Shown here in pieces: positions 6,989 to 10,457 of a DNA stretch of 10,457 nt; position 1 is the first letter of the stretch, and each line of letters starts with the position of its first letter. The notes below the pieces were generated by a model. It was not told the DNA's origin, searched no databases, and worked only from the letters and a program-made list of their open reading frames with translations. The stretch covers positions 1 to 10,457 of the forward strand of contig CALFDL010000237.1 in the NCBI GenBank assembly GCA_937950415.1, written 5' to 3'. The stretch is from an uncultured Collinsella sp. (lineage in GTDB: Bacteria > Actinomycetota > Coriobacteriia > Coriobacteriales > Coriobacteriaceae). A program made the position numbers and the translations under genes.

Positions 6989-7312
6989 TCAGCAGTGCTC
7001 CGACGAGCAAATATTCATTTCGCGCCTCAGGCAATCTAGCGCAGCGGCATCAGTTAGAACGCCATGGCTCTCTAGGAGTTCGATAAGTTGAGCGAAAGTC
7101 TAAAATTCTATCGCCAAAGTAACTCCTAAAATCAAAGAGCCGTTGCCGGCAACAACCGAACAACGACCCTCCTTTGTCATCGCCTCACTTAGAGTCAACG
7201 ATGACCGTATCACTACCGACATAGTAACCTGTTTTCGTCGCTATTGCGGAGCAAGCAGAACTACATTCAATGTCCGGGCAAATCGATTGGCCTGATTCGG
7301 CACGTCAGTCAT
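6989..7312 (-). pseudogene. Small ORF coupled to the upstream gene, interrupted by two TAG codons (unknown function)
   Basis: An ATG at 7312 overlaps the stop of the preceding gene (ATGACTGA), the usual sign of translational coupling. The frame then reads 23 codons, TAG (7243-7241), 46 codons, TAG (7102-7100), 36 codons, and TGA (6991-6989), a 107-codon frame with two ambers. The pieces look like protein: EAMTKEGRCSVVAGNGSLIL and TFAQLIELLESHGVLTDAAA, the latter an amphipathic helix. I do not recognise a family. Parts of other frames also look protein-like (for example ATKTGYYVGSDTVIVDS), so additional frameshifts are possible. It is read here as the third gene of the operon that starts at 8955, in decay. 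It could instead be non-coding with chance open frames. Confidence 0.35.
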
Positions 7313-8275
7313 TATTCTCCCCATCAACAAAATCAGCAAAGGTCAGCTGTTCACATCTTTTCATCGGACGGTAATCTCTAACTTTAGTTATATGGCATGC
7401 GGCGGTTCGGACTTTTTGCGTCCTCAAATTAATGACCTCTTTAATGGTCATATCGACACGCATTAGGTCGCCACTATTTAAGCGATACTCACCATCTCGC
7501 ACGCGTTCGAGAAAATCACGGTCGTCTATTTGAACCTTATTGTATGTTCGTTGCTCGCCCTCGTAGCCCGACTCAAATGTATATCCGGAAACATCTCCAC
7601 CGTAGGAACCAAATAACGGTCGAACCCAGATATTATGGGACGAATACTCAACCGCCTCTTCCTGCGTTGCCTTTAAAGCTTCGACTTTATAGCTGTCAAA
7701 ATAAGTCGCCTCGCTTGAAGAAAAAGAAATAGCATCCTCTGAAGCCTTACTACCAGCAATCTTAATCTCAATCTCCCTCGAAGGCCTCTTGAAAGTTTTC
7801 ATCGGACCAGTGATGACCTTAGAAAATTTCTCAGCGATTTCTGGGGACTGGACTAGCGCGTGGATCTCAACAGGAACAACGACTGCGTCCGAACCCTCTC
7901 CATATACGAAAGTTCCATTGTCAGTTGGCTTACATTTAGAGATATGTCCTTTAACTTTTTTAATTATGTGCGCTATGGCAAATAGAACCTCCACAAGACC
8001 GCCGGCATTATTAATTGCAGATATAGCGTCACTGTTTAACGCGTCAATCAATCCGGGCACACGATGGATCACGAATTCCGTAATAAAAGAGCCTTCTTTA
8101 AATGGGCGCACTTTTATAGTCGTTTTTTCTAAGGTGCCCGACTCTTTTGCGACCTCTTTTATCAGTCCGTCAAATTGGCTTAGGAACTTAGAAAGGTCCT
8201 TGGCGTCCAGCCTTCTTCGGGAACTACATCGACAAAGCGATATACGAGAGTTTGATCTGCTGTAGAAGTGTCCGT
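7305..8275 (-). pseudogene. Uncharacterised ~320-residue protein with a lost start codon and a one-base frameshift
   Basis: The main frame (GTG 8111 to TGA 7305) gives 268 intact residues, and stays open upstream to LDAKDLSKFLSQFDGLIK, with no good start codon. One frame over, the sequence upstream reads VYRFVDVVPEEG. The two join smoothly if one C was lost from GGCCTGG near 8209-8212. Going further up, the best start position is ACG at 8275, with GAGGA 5 bases before it, which suggests an ATG-to-ACG change. The restored protein has an N-terminal strand/helix region, a KVRPFKEGSF strand, a hydrophobic helical stretch (GGLVEVLFAIAHIIKKVK), a middle region ending in VQSPEIAEKFSKVITGPMK, and a C-terminal beta-rich part (GDLMRVDMTI...ACHITKVRDY). 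I recall similar uncharacterised proteins of mobile elements and defence islands, but no function. It follows a membrane-protein gene and precedes a small coupled ORF. Confidence 0.6.
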
Positions 8276-8307
8276 GTTGTCCTCATACCCTTATAAAATC
8301 ACGGGTC

Positions 8308-8955
8308 CTATTTCCTGCGACCGAAGCGTTTTATTCGAAAGCGATCGAGCGCAAAATTAAACGAAATAATAAAAACCAACGTAAACGTATAGATAACAAA
8401 TTAATATATTTCAGATACCGAATCAGGCAAATAGACCGCACAGAACGCTTCCGCGACAAGCACGGTAAGAAGCGTACACAACCCGATAAATACCATTCTT
8501 CCCACGTCAATGCGAAAGACATTCCGATACTTCCAAAGCAGAAAAACTGCGACACAATAGATAGCAAGAAGTGAGATTAAGCCTGGTATTAGATTCCAAC
8601 AAAATAGAGAAAGAGCAACGGGAAACGTCCAAATGGCATTCCCCGACGCACCTGAATCCATAAACGTATAGCCTTTATCCCTCATTCCGTTTCTCTCCAC
8701 GACAAGCTGGAGATAACTTCTCAATATCCATCCTGAAAATGATGCAAAATAGATAATGAACAATCGGTCGACAGACCACAAGGAATTATCCCCAAAGGCA
8801 AGCGTAAGGATGCGCGAGGCGACCGGAAGGGCCGCAGAGGTTAAAACCGTGATCAGGACATCGGAGGTTTCAAACCCACCGTCCCTGCCCTCTCGGGACT
8901 TGTTAACCATCAATCTCCCAACACAAATAGAAATCAGCATAAGCTCAAGCACCAT
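8308..8955 (-). pseudogene. Multi-pass membrane protein with a premature TAA before its last helix
   Basis: From ATG 8955 the frame gives 184 residues with five hydrophobic segments: about 1-17, 33-55, 63-84, 107-141 (long, perhaps two) and 150-174. It stops at TAA 8403-8401. In the same frame, 30 more codons follow before TAG 8310-8308, beginning FVIYTFTLVFIISFNFALD and ending in a strongly basic tail (RFRIKRFGRRK). This is a typical last membrane helix with positive-inside tail, so the TAA looks like a nonsense mutation. The upstream in-frame stop is only three codons before the ATG, and the ribosome-binding site is weak (GAAGTGG). The gene heads the minus-strand group, divergent from the KAP NTPase with about 160 bp between. 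The family is not recognised. A 184-residue product might still insert in the membrane and retain some function. Confidence 0.6.
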
Positions 8956-9116
8956 ACCACTTCACTGCGTATGGAAAATAGCAGGTCTAGGCATTGTTAA
9001 ACACTTAAAGGGTAAAACCTACGGATGAAAGTTAGACAAGAAGAAACCCTTCGATCCTATTTACAGAACGAATAAGACCGAAACGAAACCCCGCCCACAG
9101 AAAGAAGGCAGTCACC
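8956..9116. promoter_or_regulatory. Divergent intergenic region between the membrane-protein operon and the KAP NTPase
   Basis: This 161-bp AT-rich gap must carry promoters for both directions. Toward the membrane gene, TGCTATTTT (about 8977-8969) could be an extended -10. Toward the NTPase, TTGTTA (8994-8999) is a possible -35, but no well-spaced -10 follows. The NTPase start is preceded by AGAAGG at 8 bases. No confident operator is seen. Confidence 0.35.
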
Positions 9117-10457
9117 ATGAAACGAGCCGACGAAGAACCTACACCGAAAGCAATTGAAGACGCTCTTACCCAAGACCCGCTTCACCGCAAGAGAGAAATC
9201 GAGGACTTTCTAAAGATGCTCATTGCGGTTGAGCCTCCGTATACCTTTGTCATTGATGCACCTTGGGGCTCTGGCAAGACATTCTTTGTAAAGCAAGTTG
9301 CGAGAGTCCTGCAAATGGCAAATCCGGCGCTTAGCCAGGACAGCGCAAAACCAAGCACAACATTCGGTAATATCGCCGAGGAACTACTCAAGGAACCATA
9401 TCTCCCCATCTATTTCAACGCGTGGGAGGACGACCATTTTGACAATCCAATCTTGCCAATATTAGCCTCTATCGCTAGCGCTACAGGCGAGAAGAGCGTC
9501 AAGGGTGGAGAGGATTTCAGAAAGGGAATCATTGGCGCCATAGAAGCCGCCGCTTCCCTTGTCGGATATGGCGGTGACATCAATGGGGTCATTGAAAATT
9601 TCAGCGGAACCGATTTTCTCGAACAGTACAAAAATGAGAAAGAGCTTCGAGGCAAAATTGACGAGCTCATTAAGAGCAATCTACCCAAGATTGCCAACCG
9701 AGCCGTCATCTTTATCGACGAACTCGACCGCTGCCGGCCCGAATTCGCCATAAAGGTACTTGAGCAGACCAAAACCCTGTTTCAGCAAGAGAACATCGTT
9801 GTAGTTTATTCAACCGACATTACGCAGCTTGCACATTCCCTCCAGGGCATATATGGCCCAAGATTCGACGGCAGAAAATACCTCGAGCGCTTCTACGACA
9901 AACGTCTTGAGCTAAATCCGATAAAACCGGCTGATTACCTTCTGTATAAAGGAATCAATACAATGGATGGATATACCTTCATGGATATAACCATCGATTT
10001 GCTCGGCTACAAACAAGCCTCACTAAGAGCCTGCAACAGGCTTATCGACTCTATAACAAATCTATCCAGGTACATTGCTAACCACTGGGAGCACTTTGGG
10101 AATGGAAGGGTTCAGCAATTCCCAGGCCAGGGCCTGCTTCCCGTACTAAATGTTCTTGCTTACTATGACCCGCTCGCCTGGCACGAAATGAAGACCAGTA
10201 CTGGCTACGAAGCTGTCTACGAACTTGCGAAACACAGCGATCGCTTCATCCAATATCTTGATGAAGTGATTGAATCGGTATGGGGAGCCAATAAAGATGA
10301 GCTTCCCTATAAGCAGGATATTGAAAATAGACGCAAACGTTTTGTAGAAGATCTATCCGCGTTGATATACGGCAACAATGACAGGGACCCGCGGGTCAAA
10401 GAACTGGGCAATAGTGAACTTACCAGAATGTCTTTCAATCAGCAGATATATCAGCGT
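9117..10457 (+). CDS. KAP-family P-loop NTPase, N-terminal 447 residues (runs off right edge)
   Basis: The frame is open from ATG 9117 to the window end. The motifs are those of the KAP family: Walker A APWGSGKT (48-55), the family signature YFNAWEDD (99-106), Walker B AVIFIDELDRCRP (196-208), the sensor strand VVVYSTD (228-234), and GRKYLERFYDKRLEL (252-266). Many KAP proteins have membrane helices inserted between Walker A and B. Here that insert (about 120-190) contains only a weakly hydrophobic stretch, so this looks like a soluble member. The C-terminal part to 447 is helical and unassigned. KAP NTPases include the F-plasmid phage-exclusion protein PifA and often sit in defence islands, so a role as an ATP-driven sensor or switch against phage is reasonable but inferred. 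It is transcribed away from the membrane-protein operon, and the frame shows no lesion. Confidence 0.8.
   Translation, partial: MKRADEEPTPKAIEDALTQDPLHRKREIEDFLKMLIAVEPPYTFVIDAPWGSGKTFFVKQVARVLQMANPALSQDSAKPSTTFGNIAEELLKEPYLPIYFNAWEDDHFDNPILPILASIASATGEKSVKGGEDFRKGIIGAIEAAASLVGYGGDINGVIENFSGTDFLEQYKNEKELRGKIDELIKSNLPKIANRAVIFIDELDRCRPEFAIKVLEQTKTLFQQENIVVVYSTDITQLAHSLQGIYGPRFDGRKYLERFYDKRLELNPIKPADYLLYKGINTMDGYTFMDITIDLLGYKQASLRACNRLIDSITNLSRYIANHWEHFGNGRVQQFPGQGLLPVLNVLAYYDPLAWHEMKTSTGYEAVYELAKHSDRFIQYLDEVIESVWGANKDELPYKQDIENRRKRFVEDLSALIYGNNDRDPRVKELGNSELTRMSFNQQIYQR

Noticed and set aside
6787..7086. 99-codon plus-strand open frame over the SIR2 promoter
   Set aside because: It begins antisense inside the SIR2 coding sequence, crosses that gene's promoter and ribosome-binding site, and resembles no protein.
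2500..7243. Reassignment of TAG to an amino acid in this genome
   Set aside because: The PelD frame also has a 4-bp duplication and the membrane gene is stopped by TAA, so recoding of TAG alone does not explain the lesions.
7188..7304. In-frame 39-codon extension after the TGA of the 268-residue frame
   Set aside because: It is open and partly protein-like, but the upstream product already ends as expected for a complete protein, and a 39-codon run is not improbable by chance.
1..10457. CRISPR array, tRNA, rRNA, or complete insertion sequence
   Set aside because: No regularly spaced repeats, no tRNA cloverleaf or rRNA-like sequence, and no transposase motifs or terminal inverted repeats with target duplications were seen on either strand.

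Overview
The window looks like part of a high-GC Gram-positive chromosome, probably an actinobacterium of the Coriobacteriia (Collinsella-like). This rests on the GC-rich codon use of the left third and on a Gram-positive-type Pel exopolysaccharide operon. The genus is an inference. At about 3.6-4.4 kb the sequence becomes visibly richer in A and T, and the gene content changes from housekeeping/exopolysaccharide to accessory (toxin-antitoxin, SIR2, KAP NTPase). This suggests a genomic or defence island next to the pel operon.

Layout. (1) Positions 1-3591, minus strand: a tightly overlapping operon read right to left. It starts with an SDR-like/PelD fusion, then a PelE-like protein, then the start of a DUF2194/PelA-type protein that runs off the left edge. 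The fusion gene is broken by an in-frame TAG and by a 4-bp GATC duplication that shifts the frame. Its c-di-GMP-binding I-site (RESD) upstream of a degenerate GGDEF motif is still readable. (2) Positions 3816-4396, minus strand: an intact XRE antitoxin behind a short, probably truncated HigB/Gp49-like toxin, with a perfect 12-bp-arm palindrome at the front. (3) Positions 4396-5260: no convincing gene, but diverged direct and inverted repeats, three consecutive hairpins and a good minus-strand terminator. (4) Positions 5261-6856, minus strand: an intact 531-residue SIR2-domain protein, probably an NADase-type antiphage effector. (5) Positions about 6989-8955, minus strand: what looks like a three-gene operon in decay. 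It comprises a multi-pass membrane protein with a premature TAA, an uncharacterised ~320-residue protein with an ACG in place of its start codon and a one-base frameshift, and a small coupled ORF interrupted by two TAG codons. (6) Positions 9117-10457, plus strand: a divergent KAP-family P-loop NTPase, open to the right edge.

How it fits together. In the pel genes, the PelD part would sense c-di-GMP and, with PelE, form the inner-membrane complex that activates polysaccharide synthesis, while the DUF2194/PelA protein modifies the polymer. With the fusion gene broken, this strain would probably not make Pel, unless the lesions are assembly errors. The right part combines an NADase-type effector, a KAP ATPase (the family of the F-plasmid exclusion protein PifA) and a membrane/unknown/small-protein trio. 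The trio is the most likely undescribed system here, but as written its genes are broken. The number of lesions in neighbouring genes means that decay and sequence error must be separated before function is inferred.
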